Of a stretch of 64,000 nt of DNA, positions 18,234-26,707 are shown one piece after another. The stretch's first letter is position 1, and the number at the start of each line of letters is the position of its first letter. The stretch is from contig CAWHKS010000025.1 in assembly GCA_963829955.1 (NCBI GenBank), positions 1 to 64,000 of the forward strand, in the 5' to 3' direction. This stretch comes from DASTFY01 sp963829955 (lineage in GTDB: Bacteria; Actinomycetota; Acidimicrobiia; Acidimicrobiales; Ilumatobacteraceae). Below the pieces are notes generated by a model that was not told the origin of the DNA, made no database searches, and saw only the letters and a list, made by a program, of their open reading frames with translations. Both the position numbers and the translations under genes were made by a program.

Positions 18234-19657
18234 GCGTCGGGGCGCCCGCGGAGCCAGAGGAATCCGCCGTCGAGGTCGGCCACGACCTCGTCATCGTCGC
18301 CAACCGACTGCCCGTCCACCACGAGTCCGGCGACTCGCCGTGGGAGCCCAGTCCAGGGGGGCTCGTGCGGGCGATGCTCGGCGTGATCCGGACCCGCCGA
18401 GGCGCCTGGGTGGGGTGGTCGGGCCTCGCCGACGACGCCGCCACGCCGTTCCAACACGAAGACATCCCGCTGGTCCCCGTCCCGCTCTCGACCGACGAGA
18501 TCGCCGGCTACTACGACGGCTTCGCCAACGACACGCTCTGGCCGCTCTACCACGACGCCATCCGCGCTCCCACGTTCGAGCAGGAGTGGTGGGAGTCGTA
18601 CGTGACCGTGAACGAGCGCTTCGCCGAGGCCGCCGCGCAGACGGCCAGCAAGGGCGCGGTCGTCTGGGTCCACGACTACCACCTGCAACTGGTCCCGGCC
18701 TTGCTGCGCGAGCGCCGGCCGGACCTGCGCATCGGGTTCTTCTCGCACATCCCCTTCCCTCCGCAGGAGCTGTTCATGAGGCTGCCGTGGCGGGAGGAGA
18801 TCCTGCGCGGGATCCTCGGCGCGGATGTGGTCGGGATGCAGCGGCGGGGCGCGGCCGAGAATCTGGTGCAGTGCTCGCGTCGCTTGCTCGATGCGCACGG
18901 TGCCGTGCCGGGCCTCACGCTCGACGGCCGCCGGCTCGAGGTCGGGGCGTTTCCCATCTCGATCGACGTGGCCGAGTTCGAGGAGCTGGCGGCCCGGCCG
19001 CGCACCCGGGCCCATGCCGAGCGGCTGCGCGCCCGACTCGGTGATCCCGACGTGGTGCTCCTCGGCATCGACCGGCTGGATTACACCAAGGGCATCGACG
19101 TCCGCCTGGAGGCGTTCCGCGACCTGCTGGCCAGCGGCGACCTCGATCGGCGCCGCTGCGCGCTCGTCCAAGTCGCCGTGCCGACGCGGGAGCGGATCGA
19201 GCACTACGCGGACGAGCGCCGCCGGGTCGAGCAGCTTGTCGGCGAGATCAACGGCGAGTTCAGTCGCCTGGGCTACCCCGTCGTCCACTACCTGCACCAG
19301 AACGTCCCGATGGAGGAGCTGTCGGCGCTGTACCAGGTGGGTGACGTCATGCTGGTGACGCCGTTGCGGGACGGCATGAACCTCGTGGCCAAGGAGTACG
19401 CGGCCTCGCGGGTGGACGGCGGCGGCGTGCTGGTGCTCTCGGAGTTCGCCGGCGCGGCCGACGAGTTGGGCGACGCGCTGCTCGTGAACCCCCACGACCG
19501 GGAAGCGGTCCGGGCGGCGATGGTCGAGGCGGCCACGATGGACCCGGAGGAGGCCCGGCGCCGCATGGCCTCCATTCGGGCCGTGGTGCGGGCCAACGAC
19601 GTCGGCCGCTGGGCCCAGGGCTTCCTCGGCCGGCTGGACCCGGCCCTGGCCGCCTGA
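18230..19657 (+). CDS. otsA: Alpha,alpha-trehalose-phosphate synthase (UDP-forming)
   Basis: 475 aa GT20 enzyme making trehalose 6-phosphate from a nucleotide-glucose donor and glucose 6-phosphate. Motifs: VIVANRLPVHH, PSPGGLVRAML, VWVHDYHLQLVPALLR, GFFSHIPFPPQELF, GIDRLDYTKGIDVRLEAF, and TPLRDGMNLVAKEYAASR with the donor-binding residues. There is no fused or adjacent OtsB phosphatase in the window. Translationally coupled to the upstream STAS gene. Confidence 0.95.
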   Translation: MSVGAPAEPEESAVEVGHDLVIVANRLPVHHESGDSPWEPSPGGLVRAMLGVIRTRRGAWVGWSGLADDAATPFQHEDIPLVPVPLSTDEIAGYYDGFANDTLWPLYHDAIRAPTFEQEWWESYVTVNERFAEAAAQTASKGAVVWVHDYHLQLVPALLRERRPDLRIGFFSHIPFPPQELFMRLPWREEILRGILGADVVGMQRRGAAENLVQCSRRLLDAHGAVPGLTLDGRRLEVGAFPISIDVAEFEELAARPRTRAHAERLRARLGDPDVVLLGIDRLDYTKGIDVRLEAFRDLLASGDLDRRRCALVQVAVPTRERIEHYADERRRVEQLVGEINGEFSRLGYPVVHYLHQNVPMEELSALYQVGDVMLVTPLRDGMNLVAKEYAASRVDGGGVLVLSEFAGAADELGDALLVNPHDREAVRAAMVEAATMDPEEARRRMASIRAVVRANDVGRWAQGFLGRLDPALAA

Positions 19658-19722
19658 GCCGCGCTGCGGGATCATCCCCCTGGGATGCTGTCCCGGCGGG
19701 CGAGGTGCCGTAGAACGTCGGC

Positions 19723-21180
19723 GTGAGTGACGGCCAGACTGAGCTGGTGATCGAGACCGGACGAACGAGGCACGCCCTCCCACCGGATGTGGTGCGCTCG
19801 CCCAGTGACGTGCTGCGGCTGGTCGTCGGCGCGGTGCTGCTGCTGACCCTTCTGCTCGTGCAGTGGTTGTGGGGCGAGACCCTCGTCACCTTCGCCGGCG
19901 AGCTCCTCGCGGGACTGAGCGCGTTGCCGTCCTGGCTCGTGGGAGTGGTGGTCGCCGGCACGCGGGTGTTGGCCGTCGTGGTCCTCGTGGGTGGGCTTGT
20001 CCTCACCGTGCGAGCCGGCGGCGCGCGGATGGTGGGGACGGCGGCCGCGGCGGCGGGCGTGGCGCTCGTGCTCCAACTGCTGCTCGAACGTCTGGGTCCC
20101 GACGCCGGGACGACCGTCCTCGACATGCCGGATGCGCTCGGTCCGCTGCTCGAGGAGAGGTTCCTGCCCACCTCAGGTCTTGCCGCGGCGGTGGCGGCCG
20201 TCACCGCCGCCGCCCCGTGGCTGAGCCGCCGGGCCCGCCGCCTCGCGTGGCTCCTAGTGATCGGCCTCGTAGTCATTCACTTCCTGGCCACGCCGGCGTC
20301 GTTCGACTCGGTTCAGGCTCTGCTCGTCGGCTGGGTCGCCGGCGCCGCCGCCCTCGTCCTGCTCGGCGCACCGTCACGCCGTCCGACCCTGGAGACCGTG
20401 ACGAGCGGGTTGGCGCGAGTCGGCGTGCCCCTCGCCCGGCTCGACCAGGCCAGCGTCGACGCCCGCGGCTCCACGCCCTACTTCGGCGCCACGGTGAACG
20501 GCGAGAAACTGTTCGTGAAGGCGCTGGGTGAGGACCAGCGCAGCGCCGACCTGCTCTTCCGGGCCTACCGCTGGATCGACCGGCGGGACCGGGGCGACGA
20601 GCGCCCGTTCTCGTCGCTCCGCCGGACCGTCGAGCACGAGGCGCTCGTGGCGTTGGCGGCCCGGGAGCACGGCATCCGCACGCCGCGCCTCGTCGCTTTC
20701 GCCACTGCGGATCCGAACAGCTTCGTCCTCGCCTACGAGGCGGTGGCGGGCCGGTCTCTCGACCGCGTCGCTCCCGATGAGGTGACCGACGACGTCCTGG
20801 CCGCCATCTGGGCGCAGGTCGGCGAGCTCCGACGCCACCGCATCGCCCACCGCGACCTGCGGCTGGCCAACATCTTCCTGGCCGAGGACGGGGCGGTGTG
20901 GCTCATCGACTTCGGGTTCAGCGAGCTCGCCGCGTCGGACACGCTTCTCGCCACCGACATCGCCGAACTGGTCGCGTCGTCGTCGCTCCAGGTCGGTGCC
21001 GAGCGGGCGGTGGGCCAGGCCCGCGCCGCGCTGAGCGCGGAGGAGCTGGCCGCGGCGGCGGGCCGGCTCCATCTGTGGGCGCTCAGCGGCGCGACCAGGA
21101 CCGGTCTCAAGGAGCGCGCCAGCCTCCTCGACGACGTGCGCCGCGGCCTCACCGGCGCGAGTCAGATCCAGTCCTCCTGA
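19723..21180 (+). CDS. Membrane protein with C-terminal protein-kinase-like/phosphotransferase domain
   Basis: 485 aa. Five to six hydrophobic helices lie in residues ~30-220. After them comes a soluble kinase-like domain with GEKLFVKALG (lysine of the nucleotide site), the catalytic loop HRDLRLANIFL from about 376, and the metal-binding IDFGFS from about 395. These are RIO/ABC1/APH-type motifs. Actinobacterial proteins pairing such a kinase domain with a multi-helix membrane region are known, but no role is established. GTG start with TAGAAC 6 nt upstream suggests leaderless translation. The next gene starts 1 nt after its stop. Confidence 0.75.
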   Translation: MSDGQTELVIETGRTRHALPPDVVRSPSDVLRLVVGAVLLLTLLLVQWLWGETLVTFAGELLAGLSALPSWLVGVVVAGTRVLAVVVLVGGLVLTVRAGGARMVGTAAAAAGVALVLQLLLERLGPDAGTTVLDMPDALGPLLEERFLPTSGLAAAVAAVTAAAPWLSRRARRLAWLLVIGLVVIHFLATPASFDSVQALLVGWVAGAAALVLLGAPSRRPTLETVTSGLARVGVPLARLDQASVDARGSTPYFGATVNGEKLFVKALGEDQRSADLLFRAYRWIDRRDRGDERPFSSLRRTVEHEALVALAAREHGIRTPRLVAFATADPNSFVLAYEAVAGRSLDRVAPDEVTDDVLAAIWAQVGELRRHRIAHRDLRLANIFLAEDGAVWLIDFGFSELAASDTLLATDIAELVASSSLQVGAERAVGQARAALSAEELAAAAGRLHLWALSGATRTGLKERASLLDDVRRGLTGASQIQSS

Positions 21181-21181
21181 C

Positions 21182-21883
21182 ATGGCCGAAGGACTGACAG
21201 CGGCCGAGGTCGGCAAGGAGATCTCGGAGCATCGCAAGCACTCGCACAGCGAGGAGGACGAGACCGGCCGCGACCGGCGCGTCACCATCATCGAGGCCGC
21301 GCTGCTTGCCGTCGTCGCGCTACTGGCGGCCTGGTCCGGCTACGCCTCGGCGAAGTGGAGCACGGAGTCCCGGCTCGACCTCGCTCGAGCCTCGACCGCC
21401 CGAGTGGAGGCCGACCGGGCCGAGGGTCAGGACGCCGAGACGCTCGAGTTTGACTCGTCGACCTTCGATGCCTGGTTCACCGCATACGTGGCCGGAAACG
21501 AGGAGGCGATGGAGATCGCGGAGCGACGCTTCCGTCCCGAGTTCCAGATCGCGTTCGAGGCGTGGCTGGCAGCGGACCCCGCGTCAAACCCTGATGCTCC
21601 CCCCGGCCCCACGTACATGCCCGAGTACGAGCGTCCTGGAGCGGAGGAGTCCGAGCGGCTCGACGCCGAGGCCGAGGAACACTTCGCCGAGGGGGCGGAG
21701 GCTGGCGAGGTGGCCGACCGCTACGTACGCATCACGGTGTTCCTCGCGACGGTGCTGTTCCTCGTCGGCATCAGCGGTCACTTCAGGGTGCGGGCCGCGC
21801 GCTACGGGCTGGTCGGGTTGAGCGTGTTCATCCTCGTCCTTGCGCTGTTCATGCTGATCCGCTCGCCGCTGCCGCCGGCGTGA
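21182..21883 (+). CDS. Conserved hypothetical membrane protein
   Basis: 233 aa. A charged N-terminus (EISEHRKHSHSEEDETGRDRR) precedes one transmembrane helix at ~35-54. A long acidic Ala/Glu-rich segment (~60-178) follows, probably helical, and then two helices near 180-200 and 207-226. I do not recognise a characterised family, although the layout resembles DUF4337-like proteins. It follows the membrane kinase gene directly and is probably co-transcribed. Its end overlaps the DUF2252 gene by 35 bp on the opposite strand. Confidence 0.65.
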   Translation: MAEGLTAAEVGKEISEHRKHSHSEEDETGRDRRVTIIEAALLAVVALLAAWSGYASAKWSTESRLDLARASTARVEADRAEGQDAETLEFDSSTFDAWFTAYVAGNEEAMEIAERRFRPEFQIAFEAWLAADPASNPDAPPGPTYMPEYERPGAEESERLDAEAEEHFAEGAEAGEVADRYVRITVFLATVLFLVGISGHFRVRAARYGLVGLSVFILVLALFMLIRSPLPPA

Positions 21884-23273
21884 TCCGGGCGACGAACAGC
21901 CGGTAGTCGGCGTCGTTCTGGTCGGCGTAGGCGTCGGCGAACGCGGTCATGGCCCGGGCCATCGACGATCCGCTCCCGAGATAGGCGGCGAGGGCAATCG
22001 GATCACCCGAGCGCGCATGGGCCCGGGCCAACGTGTACCCGCAGATCTGCGCGTACACCGTCATGCGACGGGGATCGAAGGTCTCGACCGCCGCCGAGCC
22101 CTTCTCGTCCCAGAGCTGGCGGAAGTAGTAGTCCTGGCTCTGGCCGTCGATTCCCACGTAGCGGGTCCATCCCAACAACACGTCACTCACCGCCTGCGTC
22201 TGCCGCTGGCCCTCGACGACGCGCTGGCCGTGCTGCGTGTACCTGCTCCGTCCGAGGTGCGGCTCCAACACCGACGCCTCGGCCTCCTTGACCTGGAGGA
22301 ACAGCGGATCCTCGTCGTCGCGGCCGACGAAGAGCCCGACCCAGCAGCGCGTCCCCACGCTCCCAACGCCGACCACCTTCCTGGCGACGTCGACCAGCCG
22401 GTAGCGGTCGAACAGCGCGCGCCGGTGCGGCAGGAGCGTGCGGCGGTACTGATGCAGTGCGGCCCGGATGTGGTTGAACAGTTCGGCATAGTCGGTTCCG
22501 CTGACGAGCTCGCTCATGCGCTCGAGGAGGGGCGGCCTGCTCACGAAGCGCAGTTCGCCGTCGTCGAGGGTGGTGAGCTTGGCCAGGGCACGGAGACGGT
22601 CCTTGCTCTCGACCTTCCGGACCGTGCGGGTGAACTGCTTCCGGAAGCTCTTCGGCTCGTCGGCGCTCCACCGCTGGACCAGGTCGTCGACCGTCAGGCG
22701 GGTGTACCAGATGTCGAGGTTGCCCTTGGCGGCCATCTCGGCCATGGTCGAGCAGTAGGTCGTCACGAGTGCGGTGACGACGGCGTCGCCGTCGCGATCG
22801 TCGAAGCCATTGGCCCGCGAGGCGATCTCGAAGCTGGCTGCCAACCGCTTCAGGTCCCATTCGAAAGGACCCGGAAGGGTCTCGTCGAAGTCGTTGATGT
22901 CGAACACCAGGTTGCGCTCGGGCGAGGCATAGGCGCCGAAGTTGGCCAGATGGGCGTCGCCGCAGAGCTGCACCCGCAACCCGGTGCTCGGGACGGACGC
23001 CAGGTCCGCGGCCATGATGATGGCGGCGCCGCGGTAGAAGGCGAAGGGCGACGCTGACATCCGCTCGTGGCGCACGGGCACGAGGTCGGGAGCGCGGGTG
23101 GTCTCCTGCTGCAGCAGCAGGGCCACCGGGTCGGGGCGTTCCGTCGCCGGTGACCACTCGCCGAGTGTGGTCCGCCTGACCTGCTCACGGGCTCGCCGGC
23201 CGGACAGAGCCCGCTCCGATGGGGTCAGGTCGGCGCCAGGGGATCGATCGCGAGCAGTCACCACGGGCTTCAT
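21849..23273 (-). CDS. DUF2252 family protein
   Basis: 474 aa, full length for the family. Motifs: PFAFYRGAAIIMAADLA, VQLCGDAHLANFGAYASPERNLVFDINDFDETLPGPFEWDLKRLAASF (a kinase-like GDxHxxN...D catalytic arrangement), RKVVGVGSVGTRCWVGLFVG, and GYTLARAHARSGD. DUF2252 is distantly related to aminoglycoside/protein kinases; no substrate is established. ATG 23273 start. Confidence 0.85.
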   Translation of the reverse strand: MKPVVTARDRSPGADLTPSERALSGRRAREQVRRTTLGEWSPATERPDPVALLLQQETTRAPDLVPVRHERMSASPFAFYRGAAIIMAADLASVPSTGLRVQLCGDAHLANFGAYASPERNLVFDINDFDETLPGPFEWDLKRLAASFEIASRANGFDDRDGDAVVTALVTTYCSTMAEMAAKGNLDIWYTRLTVDDLVQRWSADEPKSFRKQFTRTVRKVESKDRLRALAKLTTLDDGELRFVSRPPLLERMSELVSGTDYAELFNHIRAALHQYRRTLLPHRRALFDRYRLVDVARKVVGVGSVGTRCWVGLFVGRDDEDPLFLQVKEAEASVLEPHLGRSRYTQHGQRVVEGQRQTQAVSDVLLGWTRYVGIDGQSQDYYFRQLWDEKGSAAVETFDPRRMTVYAQICGYTLARAHARSGDPIALAAYLGSGSSMARAMTAFADAYADQNDADYRLFVARITPAAAASGSA

Positions 23274-23406
23274 CAGATCACCCCTTCCGGATGACGACGC
23301 TAGGGCTCCGCCGGGCGATGCTGCGACCGGATGGTCCGCACCTGCGCCAGCGTGACGCGCGCATCATTTTCAATCAACAACCCATCCCCTACCACGGAGG
23401 TCACCC

Positions 23407-23805
23407 ATGTCCGTCCTCGCCGCCGAATGGGGCACCGGCCAGGTTTTCTGGTCGATGCTCTGGTTCTTCCTCTTCTTCATCTGGATCTGGTTGCTGATCA
23501 TGGTGTTCGCGGACATCTTCCGCAGCCACGACATGGGCGGCGTCGCCAAGTTCCTGTGGGTCCTCTTCGTGATCCTGGTCCCATATCTCGGCGTGTTCGT
23601 CTATCTGATCGCCCGCGGCCACAAGATGGGTGAGCACGCCGCCCAGGACGCGGCTCGGCAGGAGGCAGCGTCACGCCAGTACATCCAGTCCGTCACCGCC
23701 TCGAGCACGGCTGACCAGATCGCCAAGCTGGCGGACCTCAAGGCCAGCGGCGCGATCACGGAGGCCGAGTACGCGCAGCTGAAGGCCAAGGCGCTGGCCG
23801 GCTAG
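23407..23805 (+). CDS. Small membrane protein: phospholipase-D N-terminal (PLDc_N) plus SHOCT domain
   Basis: 132 aa. Two transmembrane helices at ~14-37 and ~46-68 with the PLDc_N pattern (FWVLFVILVPYLGVFVYLIARG is nearly exact). A linker is followed by a C-terminal SHOCT motif, IAKLADLKASGAITEAEYAQLKAKAL. GGAGG lies 6 nt before the ATG. The SHOCT motif recurs in another protein of this window (41632-41994). Function unknown; the architecture is common in actinobacteria. Confidence 0.8.
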   Translation: MSVLAAEWGTGQVFWSMLWFFLFFIWIWLLIMVFADIFRSHDMGGVAKFLWVLFVILVPYLGVFVYLIARGHKMGEHAAQDAARQEAASRQYIQSVTASSTADQIAKLADLKASGAITEAEYAQLKAKALAG

Positions 23806-24341
23806 TCGTCTGCGGCCTCCTGGCGGGCTTGCGCGACCGTCCGCTTCAGGAATCCGTCGAACGGCCACTCGCCGGTCGTGTACCGGGGGGCGAGGCGGGA
23901 GATGCCCGACCACGCTCCCCGGATCACGTCCTTCGGGTAGGACATGGCGCCGGCGTGGCGGTGGAACTCCTCCTCGTCTTCGAGCGCCACGGTCCCGTCG
24001 CGCACCTCGAAGTCCAGGTCGAGGTCGATCCATCTGATGACGCCGTCGGCGGCGGGGTCGACCGGGACCGCGGCATGGAGCACGATCTCGACGATGGCGC
24101 CGCCGTCGGACATGGCGCACAACACCCACCACTCGTCTGTCGAGGTCATCCAGAGCTCGTCGTGCTCCAGCCGTTCGGTGAAGCCCTTCTCGGGACGCGC
24201 CCGGGACGAACCCGCAGGCGCGTACCAGGAGAGCAACGGGGGCTCGACCGCGACGAGGTGAGCGTCGTGCACGGACGTCATGCGGCCGTCCCACTTGAGC
24301 TTCTCGATCCGGATCGGGGTGCCCACACGCACATCATCCAT
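23802..24341 (-). CDS. DUF402 family protein
   Basis: 179 aa. The DUF402 core is visible: VLHAAVPVDPAADGVIRWIDLDLDFEVRDGTVALEDEEEFHRHAG, with the acidic Asp/Glu cluster that binds divalent metal in family members acting as nucleoside di-/triphosphatases or RNase-like proteins. The C-terminus is truncated relative to some relatives. Start at ATG 24341. The stop overlaps the end of the SHOCT gene by 4 nt, convergently. Confidence 0.75.
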   Translation of the reverse strand: MDDVRVGTPIRIEKLKWDGRMTSVHDAHLVAVEPPLLSWYAPAGSSRARPEKGFTERLEHDELWMTSTDEWWVLCAMSDGGAIVEIVLHAAVPVDPAADGVIRWIDLDLDFEVRDGTVALEDEEEFHRHAGAMSYPKDVIRGAWSGISRLAPRYTTGEWPFDGFLKRTVAQARQEAADD

Positions 24342-24431
24342 CGTGAAGCGCCATCGGGCCGCACGGCGCCACGGCGACGCCCGAGGACCGGTCTGCGAAC
24401 ATGGGCGGCGTCGACCCGGAGGTGGACCCCG

Positions 24432-24998
24432 ATGACCGGCACCGAACACGCCGAACACACCGAACACACCGACCACACCGCGCACGCTGGGCGCTCGACC
24501 CCCCGCCACGGGGCGGGCATCGACCGCACGGCCGAGTGGGAGGAGCTCCGCCGCCGTCACCTGCGCCCTCGCGGCACCCGTCCGGCCTCGTCGGCCCGCG
24601 GCGTCCACCACGTCGCCCTGCTGTCGTCCGACGTCGAGACGACCATCCGCTTCTACCAGGAGCTGCTCGAGTTCCCGCTCACCGAGCTGTTCGAGAACCG
24701 TGACTACCAGGGCTCCACGCACTTCTTCTTCGACATCGGGCACGGCAACGCGCTCGCCTTCTTCGACCTCCCCGGCCTCGACCTCGGCCCGTACGCCGAG
24801 GTGCTCGGTGGGCTCCATCACCTGGCCATCTCCGTCGAGCGGCAACGGTGGGAGCGCATCCGGGGCCGATTGGCGGAGGCTGGGATCGCGGTGCACGAGG
24901 TGGGCGGGACCTCGCTCTACTTCCCCGGACCGGACGGCGAGCGCATCGAGCTGATCGCCGATCCTCTCGGCGAGATGTACGGCTCGGCGGTCGTCTAG
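24432..24998 (+). CDS. VOC/glyoxalase-superfamily protein with histidine-rich N-terminus
   Basis: 188 aa. Residues 6-18 contain a histidine at every third position (EHAEHTEHTDHTAH), coded by a short tandem repeat, followed by a charged linker. The vicinal oxygen chelate domain begins at GVHHVALLSSDVETTIRFYQELL and includes LGGLHHLAISV and DGERIELIADPLG, giving two His and one Glu as likely metal ligands. Dioxygenase or lyase activity cannot be distinguished. The His tail could bind metal (inference). Start supported by GGAGG. Confidence 0.8.
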   Translation: MTGTEHAEHTEHTDHTAHAGRSTPRHGAGIDRTAEWEELRRRHLRPRGTRPASSARGVHHVALLSSDVETTIRFYQELLEFPLTELFENRDYQGSTHFFFDIGHGNALAFFDLPGLDLGPYAEVLGGLHHLAISVERQRWERIRGRLAEAGIAVHEVGGTSLYFPGPDGERIELIADPLGEMYGSAVV

Positions 24999-25003
24999 GA
25001 GCC

Positions 25004-25747
25004 GTGCTCGTGCTGGCCGCGGACGACCCGCTGGCGGTGACGGCGACGCGAGCCGTCCAGGCCGGCGATCTCGAGACGCTTGCCCGCCTGCTCGCCGAGA
25101 ATCCGGCCCTGGCGACGGCCCGCATCGGCGACCCCGACGGGATGTCGCGCACGCTCCTGCACGCGGCGACGGACTGGCCCGGCCACTACCCGAACAACAC
25201 GGCGACGGTACAGGCGCTCGTGACCGCGGGCGCCGACGTGGACGCGCGCTTCGCCGGGCCGCACCGCGAGACGCCGCTGCACTGGGCGGCCAGCAGCGAC
25301 GACGTCGAGGTGATCGACGCGCTCCTCGACGCCGGTGCGGACATCGAGGCCGACGGCGCCGTGATCGCCGGGGGCACACCGCTCACCGATGCGGTCGCCT
25401 TCGCCCAGTGGAATGCGGCGCGCCGGCTGGTCGAGCGGGGTGCCCACGTCCCGATGCGCGAGGCCGCCGCGCTCGGGATGCTCGACCGCCTCGACGAGTT
25501 GTGCGCGGCCGACGAGCCACCGTCGGCCGACGACTTGACCCAGGCCCTATGGTACGCCTGCCACGGCGGCCAGCGGGAGACGGCCGAACGTCTCCTGGGC
25601 CTGGGGGCGGGCCTGAACTGGGTGTCGACGTGGGACGGGCTGACGCCGCTCGATGCCGCTCGCCGCAGCGGAGCCGATGACCTGGCCCGCTGGCTGGCCG
25701 ATCAGGGCGCTCGCCCGGCGGCGCGAAGCGACGAGCCGCCCCGCTGA
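25004..25747 (+). CDS. Ankyrin-repeat protein
   Basis: 247 aa. Ankyrin repeats are recognisable from TLLHAATDWPGHYPNNTATVQALVTAGADVD and ETPLHWAASSDDVEVIDALLDAGADIE. Weaker repeats run to TPLDAARRSGADDLARWLADQGA. No signal or membrane segment. GTG 25004 has AGGAG immediately upstream, and the gene begins 5 nt after the VOC gene's stop, so they are probably co-transcribed. Binding partner unknown. Confidence 0.85.
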   Translation: MLVLAADDPLAVTATRAVQAGDLETLARLLAENPALATARIGDPDGMSRTLLHAATDWPGHYPNNTATVQALVTAGADVDARFAGPHRETPLHWAASSDDVEVIDALLDAGADIEADGAVIAGGTPLTDAVAFAQWNAARRLVERGAHVPMREAAALGMLDRLDELCAADEPPSADDLTQALWYACHGGQRETAERLLGLGAGLNWVSTWDGLTPLDAARRSGADDLARWLADQGARPAARSDEPPR

Positions 25748-25895
25748 GCCCACCTCGGGTACAGGTGGACCGCACGTTGCCAGGTGGTGGTGGACCCCGT
25801 TGCCGGCACCCCGCTCGTCGTCCCATCGGACGCCACACGAACGTCGGCGACGAGGTCTCCGTGCCGAACGGTCATACGGGCGGCCTGCCAGGTTG

Positions 25896-25914
25896 TATTA
25901 GGTATAGCCTAATA
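25896..25914. promoter_or_regulatory. Palindromic operator resembling a DtxR-family box
   Basis: TATTAGG-TATAG-CCTAATA has perfect 7-bp arms. The TTAGG...CCTAA half-sites resemble those of IdeR/DtxR/MntR operators, but with a 5-bp instead of 9-bp centre. It is a rare AT-rich spot 29 nt before the next ATG and may overlap its -10 (TATTAG or TATAGC). Identity of the regulator is inference. Confidence 0.5.
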
Positions 25915-25943
25915 AGTACGGTCGGCGCGAGGAGGGAGACGCC

Positions 25944-26549
25944 ATGCGCAGGATCGACGCCGCCGACCTCGTGCTCGTGGCGCTGCGGAAGGCTGCGCTG
26001 CTGTCGCACTGGATCCCCGGGCTGGGGCTGCGCATCGAGCAGCCCGGCCGGCCCGGTCTGCGGGTCGCCGGGTGGCTGGCCGACACCCCTTCGACCGACA
26101 TCGAGTTCCACCCTTGCGAGTTCCGCGGTCTCGTGCTGCAGCGCATGCAGGCCGACCTGGTGGGCCTGGCCGGGCTGATCGCCACCGACGGCGCCGCGCT
26201 CCGCATCGGGCACATCACCGCCGCCGGCACGGCCGTCGGTCACCAGGGCCTCGTGCGCCACGAGCTCGACGAGGCCAACGCCGTGCTGGCCTTCGCCACT
26301 CTCCTCGACGTCTCCACCCTTACGAGGGTCGGCGTGGCCGCCGGTGCCCATCCCGCGGGGAGCAGCAACGGCGTGCGGGTCGACTTCAGCCGCGACGAGG
26401 ATCTCCGGGTCACGATGGTGCACAGCACCTTCGCGACGGGCTGCCCGGTCCTCGAGAACCGGGTGCTGGAGGGGGTCCTCGGCCTGGCGACGACCTACGC
26501 GGCCGAGGAGGTCGCCCTGACCGTCAACGGGTGGCCGGCAGAGGACTGA
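25944..26549 (+). CDS. Unknown protein under a palindromic operator
   Basis: 201 aa; I do not recognise the family. It appears soluble and globular with alternating hydrophobic segments (GLRVAGWLADTP, FRGLVLQRMQADLVGLAGLIA) and a C-terminal helical stretch. No signal peptide. GGAGGG lies 7 nt before the ATG. Codon usage matches its neighbours. The 5'-flanking palindrome suggests regulation, possibly by metal. It converges on the winged-helix gene across an inverted-repeat terminator. Confidence 0.65.
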   Translation: MRRIDAADLVLVALRKAALLSHWIPGLGLRIEQPGRPGLRVAGWLADTPSTDIEFHPCEFRGLVLQRMQADLVGLAGLIATDGAALRIGHITAAGTAVGHQGLVRHELDEANAVLAFATLLDVSTLTRVGVAAGAHPAGSSNGVRVDFSRDEDLRVTMVHSTFATGCPVLENRVLEGVLGLATTYAAEEVALTVNGWPAED

Positions 26550-26605
26550 CGCAGGCCGCCCCCTCTGCACCGATTCGATGCCGATTCGGTCGCTCGTCGC
26601 CGCCG

Positions 26606-26653
26606 GAGGTCTGAGGAACTCGCGCTGTTTGCGGCTCACCGGCCTCAGACCTC
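26606..26653. terminator. Bidirectional inverted repeat between convergent genes
   Basis: GAGGTCTGAGG and CCTCAGACCTC form a perfect 11-bp stem with a 26-nt loop in the middle of a 158-bp convergent intergenic region. Position and symmetry fit a shared terminator, though without U-tracts. CGATTCGGT occurs twice flanking it (26581 and 26675). Confidence 0.55.
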
Positions 26654-26707
26654 GCGTCCGGACATGTCGATATCGATTCGGTGGCGATGGGGCCGAGCGC
26701 GAATCCG

